Below, piece by piece: positions 21,791-33,599 of a stretch of 64,000 nt of DNA. The notes beneath the pieces are model-generated. The model ran no database searches and was not told where the DNA came from. It was given only the letters and a program-made list of their open reading frames with translations. The first letter of the stretch is position 1, and each line of letters starts with the position of its first letter. The DNA comes from Casuarina equisetifolia (taxonomy: Eukaryota > Streptophyta > Magnoliopsida > Fagales > Casuarinaceae), in assembly GCA_028551475.1 (NCBI GenBank), contig CM052356.1, forward strand, positions 2,366,001 through 2,430,000, written 5' to 3'. The translations under genes were made by a program, and so were the position numbers.

Positions 21791-21903
21791 AGTCATATTT
21801 GGCGATGGTCTTCAATGGATTTCAAAAGGAATACTAATTACCTCTAATCTCATCAAAACGTCGGCTTTCTTATATCAGTGCTAAGATTGTAACTTTGTTG
21901 CAG

Positions 21904-22879
21904 AGTTTGCTCAGACTCAAAGAGCCAACTTTCTTGTTGCGCTGTCGGGAAGAAGATCTTCATTTGGTGCAGTCTGTGCTGGATTCAGCAGCACAGGAAT
22001 ATTCTGAGAAAACGAATGTTCATGCACCTGAGATCATTGTAGACAAGAATATCTATCGTCCATTGGCTGCTTCCCTTTATAGTGCCCATGGTCCTTTCTG
22101 GTAAGTTTCCTTTTTTTCTTTAATTGATACACTAAGGTATTGCTGGATTGTATCTTACCTAGCCAATTGCCCATCATGCTTCGTTTAGTGGCCTGGCTGA
22201 CTTATACCAAGTTACTGGTCAGCTAGTTATCATGCTATAAAAGCAACTTTTCCACAAATCTTTCCAAAATTTCAGATCATAATCGGAGAGCAGTCAGGCA
22301 ATTAGGGAAAATTGAAATTGGCTTGCTAACATGCCATGTTCTCAACTGCTGTTTGTTACTGAGAATATATTGATTTAAAAGGCTTCTAATAATCTTTGTC
22401 GATGTTCAGCTCTAGAGGTGTAGTGTTGGCTTCTCGAGATGGAAAGATTATTCTTGAGAACAGCCTTGATGCATGATTGGATGTTGCGTTCCCGAAAAAA
22501 CTTCCAGAGGTACTTGCCGTTGTATTACACAAGTACACACAGTCAATATACTGCCTTTGTTGTTTATTAGTTGTCATTTTGTGGTTTGCGATATCATTAC
22601 TAATTATTCTGCTTAGATAATTATGAGATCAAAGTTTTAGTTATTTGTGCTTCCTACACTGCATCATTCACCAGTGTTGATTTTTTTTCTTAACTGACCA
22701 ACAAACTCAATATGATGTCATTAAAGTGGAAGATATCTCGTGCAAGGCATTCTGAAGGACTTCTTATCTCATGGATTTATAAGAAATGTAACTATATGCA
22801 CAGAGACTACATTCTAACTAAGTTTCTGTTTTTCTTATTGTAGATCCGCAAGTGGCTGTGTGGCGAGGTTGCTGTCTGA
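21904..22879 (+). pseudogene. V-type H+-ATPase subunit E, last three exons
   Basis: Subunit E forms part of the peripheral stalk of the vacuolar proton pump. Three exons are readable: 21904-22100 (LLRLKE, CREEDLHLVQSVLDSA, PEIIVDKNIY), 22410-22509 (GVVLASRDGKII, LDVAF, KKLPE) and 22844-22879 (IRKWLCGEVAV then stop). Splice sites are good (ttctg|gtaagt; gttcag|c; gag|gtactt; tgtag|atc) and phases agree. A CGA-to-TGA change in exon two (LDA-stop-LDVAF, near 22474) breaks it, and the first half of the gene is absent, so it is dead. The paralogue at 38010-43902 keeps CGA at that site. Left boundary at about 21790 is a duplication breakpoint. Confidence 0.88.
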
Positions 22880-24839
22880 AGGGTTGGATTCTATTGTTCT
22901 TTTGTTCCATTGCCTCTTAAATTATCCAAGACATGAGATTGGTCTTTCATGATAATATCCATTGTCCAATTGCTTTGTTTGTATGCTCATTTTCTTGTCC
23001 TTTATATAATGTAGATGATCGATTTGGTGTTCAAATGAATTGTGGGAAGATAAAGTACTTCTATTAGTGATAATAAATGTGGCCTGCTTGAGTGTTTTTG
23101 TAATTTACTTTCCACCCTTTTAAGAATGGTTGGAACTGAATGGCTTACATCATAGAACTGTTACGCAGACCCTACCATGCTATATAACTTGGCATGGTCC
23201 TAGGATTACTGTGCCTGTTAAGTTCACGGTCTGGGCCTGTAGCTGGAGATTCTAAGATTGCATGCATAACCATGTTTCACATTTTACAGTAATGTGGCTA
23301 AATGCTGGAGGTGGCTGCTAAAGTAGGCCTCAGCTTGTCATCTGTACTCTATTTCTGATTTCGCTCTGCAATTCTAGCATCTATTTTTATGAACCCTGCT
23401 TTTTCTCCAGTACCATCTATTAGAAAACGATTCAATTGTGAATTTATATGAAGTTTTATTAATATTGTGGAGGTTTCTTCCCGTACAATTAGTTTCTGGC
23501 ATAATTGTGCGTGCACCTGTAATAAGATCCAAGGGTATCCAAGCATGAGGCCGTGGCTTTGCATACCAACATATTTTCGGTAGAAGTTATTAATAGACCG
23601 CCTTGAAATGAATCTTCTCAAGGGAAAACATCGACATTGTTTGGTTCATCACAGAACATTCATAGGAGATTTCAGCCATTTGCCCCTTATATTGATATGC
23701 ATTTCATCTTATTGATAATTGTTTATAACTAACAAAAGTTTGGGTTTTTATCCACTATTATCTGTTTCTAAGCGTAAGGGTGGAAGAGTTCAGATGTGAA
23801 AACAGTGGGTGAAAATAGTATTTAACTATATTCTGTCATAAAACTAGATAGCCGCCTATCAAGTGCCCAATTCTCGAAAGCCACAAAAGTTCTCTGAATC
23901 ATTTTACCGCAAAATTTACTACTCAATTTCATTTACATGTACTCCAATACTAAAAGTTTTACTACCTAGTTATGAATGAATTCTTTTATCTGATAATAGG
24001 TGATATATTCTCGAGATTACATTTCAACACATAAAATTTATAAATTTGTAACATATATGTGTACTATGCTAATTTTAAAATGAAGTATAAAAAAATAAAA
24101 ATGGTTTATGAGAGGTAGAACCCTTGGAGACACCATTTGTTATGGACTTGGGTTCTAATAGAAAAGATCAACCTTTTTAAAAGGGATAATTGAGTTTTTT
24201 GTAAGTATAAATATCTTTTAACTCTTATACAACTTAAGATAAATGTCATTAGCTCTTCACATTGGGTTGAGCCTTTCACTGGACTTATAATCTTTTTCCT
24301 TACTCAAATTTATATTGCTTCTAATGTGATCACATCCTCCTTGACATGACTATTCTTTAGAAGTTTTAGGGCCTCCTCCCTTCCCACTTTGGGTGCTTGA
24401 TATTGGTATTGAAGTTAAAGTAAAGTGACTCTTGTCCTTACTAGATATTTAAATTTCAATCCAAAACATAGACTTTAGTAAGAGAAATAACCAAACCTAA
24501 TCTATTATAAGTATTAATAATTTCTCACTCCTATCTAATATGAGACAGATGTTAGTAACCCTTTTCGTTAAAATTGATTCTCCCACTAGGTTTGTGACAA
24601 TATTCTATGACAAATTTCATGACCTTTATGAGGAAGTCTTGAATTAGGAATGTCATTCTTTTAATATTTGGTAAAACTACAAGTTATGTTAATATGATAA
24701 TGATGTTGACATTTTAATTAAGAATTAGTGTGACTAAGTACTTAATTTTATATAAGATTATGCAGTTTTTTATTGGATAAAAATTCGAGAGAGCAATCAA
24801 CATATAAAACTTCGATACTAAATTTATCGCTTTTTAAAA
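22880..24839. other. 3' flank of the V-ATPase E copy
   Basis: No gene. The sequence is collinear with 43903-46800 except that the LINE at 45664-46628 is missing here; the empty site is at gtaaaac|tacaag near 24677. A 90-codon minus-strand frame at 23349-23621, partly kept in the other copy, has no known relatives. Confidence 0.6.
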
Positions 24840-25040
24840 GCGCGTGTACTGTAGCCTACAACAGGATCTCTCGTCCCTCTCTCGAGTCGCGCCTTCGCGC
24901 TCAGACATAACGACACAGGCCCATATACTCTTCGGCTTGCGTTACCAGACACCGTCGGCCACTCTACTCCCCGCTCCGGTGGCAACATTGGAGAGTTCTT
25001 ACGATCAAGGAGCTAGCCGTCAAGGCAAGACGTAAACAGA

Positions 25041-27115
25041 ATAATTAAGGTTCTTTCCAAACTTTCTCAATCTAAGTGGTTTGATTCTTCCATAGATAAT
25101 GGTTAAGCATTAATCAAATGGTATGGAAGCTGATAATACCTTAGACTGCTATGGGTGGAAATCCTAGGCTGACTCGCTGAATTTAAATTCTCGGAGTTTG
25201 AGTTATTGAGGTGTTAGTGTTGAGAATTTGTGTGCTAAACTCTTGGAGGTATGAGAAGGGGTTTGGGCCATTTTTGAATCTTAATTTTTTACTTTAGACT
25301 TGGTTCTTGTGAGTTGTGCAAGCATGAATAGGTAGGAGCCTTGCGTGTTGTTTTAGGAGCCAAGGGCGGCCGAATTTGGTACGGTGGCCATGAGAATTCA
25401 ATGACACACTCTTTAAGTAATCAAAGCCAAAATGGAATTCTTTTTCCATATTTATCGTTTGTACTTCTATTTTTCTGCTCCTCCTCACTCCATTTTCACA
25501 AATTTGGTTTCTGTAAAGATGTTTCAGTTCACTTGGTTTGATCTATTAACGATTTTTCTTTTAAACTTTCCTTTCGATGAATTTTTTTTTTTATTTTTTT
25601 TTATTTTGTGGGTAGCCAATGCTGGACGGTATACTGACTGTGGATTGATTTTTTAGCAACCTGAACTTAGGCTGTCCAATGAAACATTGAGCTTTAATAT
25701 TTGGACATGGACATAATCAGACAGATGGATAGGCACATACATTCATACACACATAGAAACATACAGACACTAACATAGAATGACATAACTTGGTTGATTT
25801 CTATCTCAATTTTTGGTCCATCGTATTTGTGGTTATAGTTGGTTAGAAGTGCTTATTCGGCCATAGGTCTAATCTATGATTGTGTTATGTGTTTCTATTG
25901 TTATACAGTTGCATAGAGATTGACATGCTTGTGAATGTCTTGGAGGGGGCTTACCAAAATGGTTAGCCCTTAGATACCAATACGCATCTGAATCCATTCA
26001 TTTCACACGAATTGTTGTCATGTCTTAGATTTTCATAAGTTTGAGCACCAATTTAAATATGCTTAAGTGATTGCACTTCACCCTCTTAGTAACTTGCAAC
26101 CTTGGAATGATTTTACGATTATATTTTAAGAAAAAGAGCCACCATGGAAATGCATTTTTTAAAATTTTGTATATTTCATGGGAGTAACAAAAAAAAATTT
26201 TGAGTGCATAAGCAAGGGAGTATCACGCCATTTTGGTGATCAGGGCAGAGAACTATATCATGTTAACTTTGTGTGGCTGCTGAAATTTGAATCAGTGGAT
26301 AGTAGCACATTGGACTGTTGAAACGGTTTCAATTTCAGTGCATGCCTAGGTCAAAACTAGTTGAGGTTGGAGCAACAGGGTCTTCTTTCCCCGTCATGTT
26401 CATATGATTTGGTTGATTTGTGTTATAGGGATAATGCATTAGTTTTTCATTGTCTCATCAGTGGTGTTCTGAGTTTGAACTATCATAGCTCCCACTCCCA
26501 ATTAAAGTTGAAAATTTTATGTATTAGGACCCACTTGCGCAGGGGGAAGTTGGACTTATTAGTGAAAGGAGTGTGTTAACATACACACACACGGATGTTT
26601 TTGTGTGGATTAAATGTAGATGTTTCCAGATGGATGGATGTATATATGTGGTCTAACGAAGCCTTCCAAACTCATTTTGGCTTTTGTTTTCCTTGTGTCT
26701 AGTCAATCAATTTTTTCCCAACTTTATTTGTTTGTTATGTGTGTGCCTAGACAAGCACACTTGTATTCATTGTTGGATCTCCAGATCAGCTAAAGAAGCC
26801 TCCTAAATTAATTGGTGGCCAATTAATTTTGTTATTCCTGCTTTATATGTTAGGGCTTCCATTTCCAAGTGTCTAAATTTTGTCCTGTTGTGACCTGTTA
26901 TAGTCCATTTGCACATTCTCGTTTCTTCTGTCTTATCAAACCGGATGGTTGTATCAATCTTTTTCATGGACCTATCTTATCCTCCCTGACTATGCCTTTT
27001 TGCTTGATCCTACGTCTTGACTCAACTTCCATGGATGAAGCTTATGGGGAAACCTCTAGGTTTTCAAACATTGTCATCTTTGTTTTTATTGTGGTAACTT
27101 GTCCCTGTGCAGGGT
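25041..27115. other. probable first intron of the IF-2 gene
   Basis: No conserved coding block. T-rich stretches near 25580-25605 and a short CA run near 26580 are the only simple sequences. Confidence 0.45.
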
Positions 27116-27206
27116 ATACATGGCATGGAGTTCAGTCAAAATTTTCATGTGTCCTTGAGGATGCTGTAAAACCATCATGCCCTGTTTCATTGAGATGCAT
27201 GTCAGG

Positions 27207-29215
27207 TACCACTAGTTTTCAAATGTTTTTTTTTTCAGGTTTTGTTGCTATTATTGGTCAATCTGGGTTAAGAAAGCCTTGGTCCTAACTACTTGGGATG
27301 CTTTTGTAGCTTAGTTATGGTGGTAACTTTCTGATTCTACCATATTACGTTCTGGTTGAGGAGCAGTTTGTTTATTTTACCTAGAAACTTCCTACTACAG
27401 ACAATTTAGTATGGACCTGACCTATTTGACTTGCACTTTTACACCCCCCTGTTTATAGCCTAGTTAACTCAGGGAAGGAAGAGAAGATAATTTATGTTCA
27501 AATACTACCTATAGTTGTTTAGATATGTATAATGTAATTTAAAATGCTTTCAGGAACAATGCACTTCATCTCCTTAGCAAACATTTTTGGCATTTATACC
27601 TTCAATCTCTAGAAATTGGCACTTTTCCTCAAACTATACAAGTTATGTCCTCCATTAGCTTTTAAAATTAAAATTGATTAGATAATGCAAGAGATGCATA
27701 TCTTTAACTTTTAACTTGTTGTGTATACAGTGGTCGAAGATTAAACAAAAGACACTCAAAAAGATTTTTTTTCTATATATATATATATATTAAAAAGAGA
27801 GAGAGAGATGATGGTTGCATTAGCCCTTAGTGCCAAGGATATGATTTCGCCATTCATCAAAGACGGATCACTCAATATTTGAGGGAGTGGTTTAGTTACC
27901 TCTAAAATTTTAGTTTTAAGGTGACTAAATTGATGCATGAATCTTGGAAGCTGATGATCACCACCTCTGCCCACTTTCATATTAAGGATAATTTTAGCGT
28001 TTCAGGTAAAAGTTGACACATGCAAGTTACATGTCTTATTTTCTATTTATTTTAATGACTAAAGTTAATGGATAGTGTATCTTACAAAGCAAAATTGCAG
28101 TTTATGGGTCAAATGTTGAATCTTGAAACTTTGGGGGATTGTTTAAGAAAAATTGCTAGTTTTAAAGAGTTAAATGTAATACTCCTTTATATAACGATTT
28201 CTTTTTTCTTTTGGTTATGCTGTTTTTATAGTTTGGTTTATTCCCTCCTTCCCTCTCTTCTCTCCACACCTTCTCCTCCTTAGTTAGCTGTAAAACCCTC
28301 AAAGGCAAAATGATGAAATGTACTAATAAAAACAGGATTAGTAAAGGGAATAAAAAGAGCATGCAATTCATTAAAGGATAAAAGAGATATTACTTAAATT
28401 TCAAAGGGAAATTTTGAAATGTGGGTGGTAAGTTAACCAAAAAGAAAAAAAGAAAAAGTACCCTTTTTCCTTAAGGAACAAAAAAATTTTGTTAGCATTG
28501 AAGTTGGTCTAATGGAAATGCATTGATTACACAAATTTTTCCTTCATAATATGAGCAATTACTTGTACATCTATGCTATGTACTGATATATATGAAAAGA
28601 ACTTAAAGGTTAACTTATGAAAAGGTATTGGCAAAAATTTCTGTTGCTGAGTACACTTTCAGCCCAGTATTATGGCGTTATATGTTATAAAAGGTAGTGA
28701 AGGCCATTTTCTTCTCTTTTTTGGGCTTTTTTTATGTGATGCAATGGAAAGCTACTTTTGACAACTACCTTTATGTTGCTCTTTTCTAGTTTCAAAGGTA
28801 AAAGGTAGCTATAGTTTGTTAAAGGTCATCGTTGCTATTATCATTACCATTATCGCTGTAGCTATAAATGTCATAATCATTATCACCTTCGTTGTTTGGT
28901 ATTATTCATATCATTCTTATTACTTCTTGTATCTTGCTATTCTTTGTGGAGGAGGTTGGGGGACAGGGTATGGTTTGTGAGAAACGTTTGGTAGGTAAAT
29001 GCTAAAACGGAGTCCCGTTACAAACGTGCATTACTAGAAGTGGGACTGTTTTGTAGTTTTCCAAAAAGCCACTTATGAGGGTAGAAACAGATGATAATGA
29101 TTATTTATTGCCAATATTATGTAGCCCTCTGAAAAAAAAAATGTTTGAAAGAAGCAGTGTCTGTCTAATTTAATTTCTCTTAATGATTTTGATTTTTATT
29201 CACAATCTTGCATAG
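27207..29215. other. intron of the IF-2 gene
   Basis: No coding resemblance. Contains an AT then GA microsatellite (27775-27809) and otherwise ordinary intron-like T-rich DNA. Confidence 0.45.
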
Positions 29216-30863
29216 GTGTTCTCATGTTACTCCAGAGCTGTGGGGTAGAAGACCAAATAATCATCTACTTCATGAAAAGAATTCCAAGAGCAATACTTCC
29301 AAGAAGGGGAAGTCCGTGAAAAGAGCCAGGATTGAGCCACCTGTTGACGCTCCTTATATGCCTCCTAAACTGAAAAAAAAAAGAACCCACAAATCCTTGC
29401 CAGATAAAACAATTGAAATATTTGAAGGCATGAAAATAGTTGAGCTTGCCAAGCGTACTGGTGAGTCTATATCAACTATGCAGGATATTCTGGTAAATGT
29501 TGGGGAAAAGTTTGAATCTGAGTTCGACCCTCTCAGTGTTGACATTACGGAGCTGGTGGCAATGGTATTTCCCCTCTATTTAATATATATTAGCATATTG
29601 ATCTCTCGTGTTGCAGAGCATGATATGAAGAATATTAAGAAGAGGTTTTGACTGAAGGATATTTAGTCTCATCTCCATCAAGAGTGATATAGATTTCAGT
29701 TTAGACTGTGATCAGAAGTTGGGTGAGGCGATATGCACTTGTGAGTGTGATTCGCTTGGTTGGAATTGGTTTCAACATCTTATAGTTTGTATCTGGTAAA
29801 TCTTTGAGTTCAACTTGAATGGAGAAACTTTGCTTCTCATGGTGATGGAAGAGTATTATACATGAAAAAAGAAAAAAGAATAGTCTGTGAATTATAATTT
29901 AGTGAGATGTATTAAATCTATGTGGGACTTTTTCTTTGATCTTAACAACTTAACCCGCATTCTTTAATGCTAATATGGTGATTCAACCTTGGTAGCAGTC
30001 TGGAACAATATGGTGAATAAAGCATGACCATATTAACATGCTAAATAACATGATTGTCAATACCCGGTTTTGTTTGTGCTGCAACCAAGTTGTGGGAGTG
30101 ATGTTATGAGTCTCTGATCTTCAGCACTTCTTTTTTGTTTTTGTGTGAGGTGGATGCTCTTAATAAATTGAATAAAGCACCCACACTTGGCAACCAGAGG
30201 CTTCTAAAACGTTGCACCAGACCATACCCCTAGCATGCTGCATAACAACGTAATGAGTTGTATAATTAATTGCCTTGATTTTTAGGCACGATCTTTTCTG
30301 TATCTCACCATCATCTGAACCTCCAATCTCCCATAAATTGGCCGCCCCATTTACCTGAGCCTTGGCCCGGAGGCTGGTGCTGCTTTTAATAGTACACTGC
30401 GATTGTTACCTGAAAGTTTTGTCTGGTATATCATTCATTGCCTTCTGAACTTACCCCTCATTGTTATTCCTGCATTCTTCAATTTTTGTCAGGTTTTTGT
30501 GAATATTGTCCACGTTGGTGTTGGGCCTACTTCTTGGTCTGATGTAGAACTAGCAAAAGCATGTGGTGCATGTAAGGAGATGATGTCAAAATGGCTGGCT
30601 GCCTGGTCGTCAATGGCATTGTCTCCAAATCATCAACCCCGAGGCTCTTGGGGAGTGGGGAATCTCCTTTTGAAAGATCCTGCCCCTCTCTCAGGCGGGA
30701 GACGCAGGACATGTGGACCGTGAGAAAAGGAGACGCGTGCGGAGTCGTGATTAGTAATTGGGATGATCTACAGATTGGAGATTGCATCCGGTGGTTGGAG
30801 CAAGTTGTAAGGAGATCCAAATTCATTTCATCTGAGAGTGGTGCCATTGGAACTGAGTGCTGA

Positions 30864-32485
30864 TGTTGTTTCCCTGGTAACATGTTCCTTGACAGGGTTT
30901 TGACACTTCTTTTTTGGGTTGATTGGTTTTCCCTGCAAGTCTTCTTAAGAACAAGCAAATTTATGAAACGCATGGACTTGCTGCATGGCACTTTAACAGT
31001 GATTTTGCAGTTGATGGTCCTGCCCTAAGTACTCCTGAGTGACCTCACATAACTTGTAGGACAATTTTGAAGGGTGAGAGTGAATTATTTGGGACTGGAC
31101 TCGATATACACTAATGTATAATAAAGAAATTCTTGATTATTGGATAACAATAGGAGGAAAGGAATTTATTCATTACTACTTCAATTGCAAATCAAAAGGC
31201 TATCTTCCATTGCTGTCCATCAAACACCATTTTCACTGAAAAAATCAATTTCAGATGTCATTTGAAGCAATTATTAAGTTGAGTATGAGTCCCATATTGT
31301 TAATAAATAAATTAGATTTCTGTTTATATACTAATATATTTCTCTAATTCTTAAGTTAGCTTTTAAGTTAAATAATAGACTTTTTAATCTAGTATTAGAA
31401 CTTTGGATCTCCTTTTATATTCCTATGAGTTCTTATTATTTAAAGTCACATATTATCTTATGCAACATGAATCATGGTACTTTGATAATTCATTCATCAT
31501 TATAAGAGGATATGTTAATACATAAGAATTTTTATTTACACGATAATAAATTTTCTCAATTTTTAAACTAATAGTTGAATAGTAAGTCTTTTAACAACCA
31601 TTATTAGGAGATAATGATAGCCTTCAAAGGGCCATATGTCGCCTCTATCATATCCTTTTATGCTTTCAATTGATGCACGTGCTCGTGTTTTAATATATTC
31701 CTGGAGGGCAACCTTTATTTGACTTTCTCGAGACCTTTACTCGCACGTAAACTTATTAATCCGTCCTCTTTCAAGTCAAATAAAGGTTGCCTTGACAGAC
31801 CAATTTATTTTGACTGAGGAATATCAAAATTAGTCACCTTTACCGGGAACATCTTTTGTCGGATAATAGTTCATTTGTCATATCTTTCAATAAAGCCAAG
31901 CGCAATAACGAGAGGGGATTGAAAAACCTCCGCTATGAAAGTGACATTTTTTTTTGGGCCCAACCAAAACGCAGTATGAACCACAGATCTAGTACCTTTC
32001 TTTTGTCAGAGTCGGGATTTAGACGCTCAAACTTAAAAGGGAGTATTTCTTTTTCATTTAAATTTTATTACAAAAAATTTACATATTCTTTAATACATGA
32101 TTTTAATCTTATACATGTTTCTACACATTGAGCAGTATTGGACTCAAGTTACACATAATAATAGAATAAATGTAACTTAAATCCTAATATTACGTTATAA
32201 TATCTAAAAATTCAATTCAAAAATTAATTAAGAGTTTAAATATTATTGTTTTCATTTAAGTTTTATTATTAAAAAAAAATCACATATTTAGTCTTGAGAC
32301 TTTCATACAAATCCAAGCAGAAAACTGCAAGTAAGCGATTATCATCTTTATAAACTAAGAAATAGTTGAGGAGAAAGAGAGGCATTCATTAAATGACGTA
32401 GCATGCCCATAAAAAGATCCAGTATATGAAAAGAAATATACAAATCTAAAAAGGAGAATTTCTTTATTTTTATCAAATAACGTAG
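30864..32485. other. AT-rich stretch downstream of IF-2
   Basis: No gene. A strong hairpin lies at 31707-31791. Short open frames such as 31856-32131 have no relatives known to me. Confidence 0.5.
31707..31791. repeat. 17-nt perfect inverted repeat (hairpin)
   Basis: ggcaacctttatttgac at 31707-31723 is the exact complement of 31775-31791, with 51 nt between. It could be a transposon footprint or the stem of a structured RNA; a miRNA precursor would normally pair across more of the arm. Confidence 0.6.
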
Positions 32486-32640
32486 ATACTTACCCATCCT
32501 CTCTAGTCGTCGCAGTCCTCTTTAGCGATGGATGGGATATAGGTACACACGAATTTGGAGCAGAGGGAGGAACATATGCCACATCTGGCATGGTCCTTCC
32601 CCCGGCAAAGTTAGAAGCGTTGGAATACAGATCCTCCCAA
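32486..32640 (-). pseudogene. duplicated 3' end of the repeat-peptide precursor
   Basis: Copies the last 45 codons or so of the gene at 32747-33406, about 240 bp away. Readable blocks are NFAGGRTMPDVAYV and PSAPNSC. A two-base (gt) insertion straight after the first Cys codon shifts the frame, so the Cys-Thr-Tyr-Ile-Pro motif is lost, while the bases encoding the final DCD-like end persist. Thus a broken tandem copy. Confidence 0.75.
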
Positions 32641-32746
32641 GATACAAGATCCCACTAAAATATAGATATTCATATAGGATAAACTCCCTAGATATAATAT
32701 CCCACCATAACATAGATATTACATATCGGATACATACCCATCCTCC

Positions 32747-33406
32747 CTAGTTGTCGCAGTCATTTTTAGCGATGGATGGGATATAGGTACACGGATTTGG
32801 CGCAGAGGGAGTAACATATGGCACATCTGGCATGGTCCTTTCCCCAGCAAAGTTAGGAGCGTTGGGAGCAGTTGCCTTGTTGGATGCATCATGCTTTCGC
32901 TCGTATTGAAGCAAAGCCCTTCCCCTACCATAGATAGAAGCACCGTGCTGAGGCGTAGCCCTTCCCCCACCAGAGATAACAGCGTCGGGAACATATGGCG
33001 GCGAGTCCTGAGGCAGAGCCCTTCCCCCACCAAGGATTGGAGTGTTGGGAACATCTGCCTGGGTGGATACACCATGCACTCGTCCCTGCTGAAGCAGAGT
33101 CCTTGGAGTCTTGGGAAAATCTGCTTCGTTAGATGTATCAAGCACACGCCGGTGCTGAACCAGAGCCCTTCCCCCACTAAAGATAAGAGCGTTTGGAACA
33201 TCCGCCGCGTTGGATGCATCGTATGCTTGCCCGTGCTGAACCAGAGCCCTTCTCCCACCGAAGATCGGAGCGATGGGAACATCGGCCTCGTTGGATGCAC
33301 CATATGCTTGTCCGTGCTGAACCAGAGCCCTTCCACCAGTAGAAGAACTCAGAAGCACTAGGATCGTCCCAACCATTGCCGCGACGATAGGGTTTAGACT
33401 AGGCAT
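32747..33406 (-). CDS. secreted tandem-repeat precursor with CTNIP/SCREW-like C-terminus, 219 aa
   Basis: Residues 1-23 are a signal peptide (VAAMVGTILVLLSSS). Seven repeats follow from residue 24, each opening with a variant of GGRALVQ; the best ones add HGQAYGASNEADVP. The units start at about 24, 51, 78, 102, 127, 147 and 161. The last 30 residues differ: DVPYVTPSAPNPCTYIPS ending in DC, with two Cys (206 and 217). The CTYIP word and the paired Cys resemble the mature end of CTNIP/SCREW phytocytokines, recognised at the plasma membrane by the receptor kinase HSL3/NUT, whose known precursors are much shorter and not repeated. Arg-rich junctions between units could be cut to release several peptides, but this is inference. 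I chose ATG at 33406; the frame extends seven codons further from a TTG. No intron. A broken copy of its 3' end lies at 32486-32640. Confidence 0.65.
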   Translation of the reverse strand: MPSLNPIVAAMVGTILVLLSSSTGGRALVQHGQAYGASNEADVPIAPIFGGRRALVQHGQAYDASNAADVPNALIFSGGRALVQHRRVLDTSNEADFPKTPRTLLQQGRVHGVSTQADVPNTPILGGGRALPQDSPPYVPDAVISGGGRATPQHGASIYGRGRALLQYERKHDASNKATAPNAPNFAGERTMPDVPYVTPSAPNPCTYIPSIAKNDCDN

Positions 33407-33466
33407 GTTTTCACGGACGGGGTTCAAATAGCAAAGAGGTCGTTGGCCGGAGCAAGCGCCTTGGCT

Positions 33467-33475
33467 GTATATAGA
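33467..33475 (-). promoter_or_regulatory. likely TATA box of the repeat-peptide gene
   Basis: On the minus strand the sequence reads ctatatac, 61-69 bp upstream of the ATG, giving a leader of roughly 35 nt. Confidence 0.6.
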
Positions 33476-33520
33476 GATTTGGGAGGGTCGTTTCGTAATT
33501 GCATCATTGGAGGATCATCG

Positions 33521-33556
33521 GGTCAAAGTTATGGCGTATGCTATCCTGACGTCAAC
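33521..33556 (-). promoter_or_regulatory. W-box and TGA/bZIP sites upstream of the repeat-peptide gene
   Basis: Minus-strand reading gives a W-box core TTTGACC (33521-33527). The perfect bZIP palindrome TGACGTCA lies at 33547-33554 and overlaps a second W-box core (GTTGAC). WRKY and TGA factors bind such sites in defence genes. The set lies 50-90 bp upstream of the TATA box. Confidence 0.5.
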
Positions 33557-33599
33557 AGCGAGGGTCGTTTTGTCTGCATGTTTATTTGCCGACATTGGT

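Larger units (their letters stand above)
24840..30863 (+). pseudogene. mitochondrial translation initiation factor IF-2, GTPase core missing
   Basis: IF-2 brings initiator tRNA to the small ribosomal subunit. A GC-richer leader (about 24850-25040) may be its 5' untranslated exon. A first coding exon near 27120-27206 has MAW then, one frame over, FSCVLEDAVKPSC. A second, 29216-29564, is well conserved (PELWGRRPN, RARIEPPVDAPYMPPKLK, SLPDKTIEIFEGM, LAKRTGESI, SEFDPLSVDITELVAM). The last, 30493-30863, gives VFVNIVHVGVGP then, after a frame change near 30570, MAGCLVVNGIV, CGVVISNWDDLQIGDCI and a stop. The G1 block (GHVDHGKT) and the rest of the GTP-binding domain should lie between 29564 and 30493, and are not there. 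It cannot act as IF-2. Whether transcripts arise is unknown. Confidence 0.8.

Noticed and set aside
23349-23621. 90-codon minus-strand frame 3' of V-ATPase E
   Set aside because: The other copy of this segment (44321-44539) keeps only 72 codons of it and the substitutions do not favour silent changes by eye; no family.
24844-25035. 63-codon open frame in GC-richer DNA before IF-2
   Set aside because: It begins with GTG, has no family resemblance and lies where the untranslated first exon of IF-2 is expected; the V-ATPase E copy 2 diverges within it.
27756-27980. 74-codon minus-strand frame in the IF-2 intron
   Set aside because: It ends in microsatellite-coded residues (IYIYIEKK) and has no relatives; chance frame.
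32719-33336. 205-codon minus-strand frame with repeats of GEGLWFSTGKH type
   Set aside because: It overlaps the repeat-peptide gene in another frame. The repetition is inherited from the DNA repeat; it has no signal peptide or known motif, whereas the chosen frame has both a signal peptide and a coherent C-terminus.
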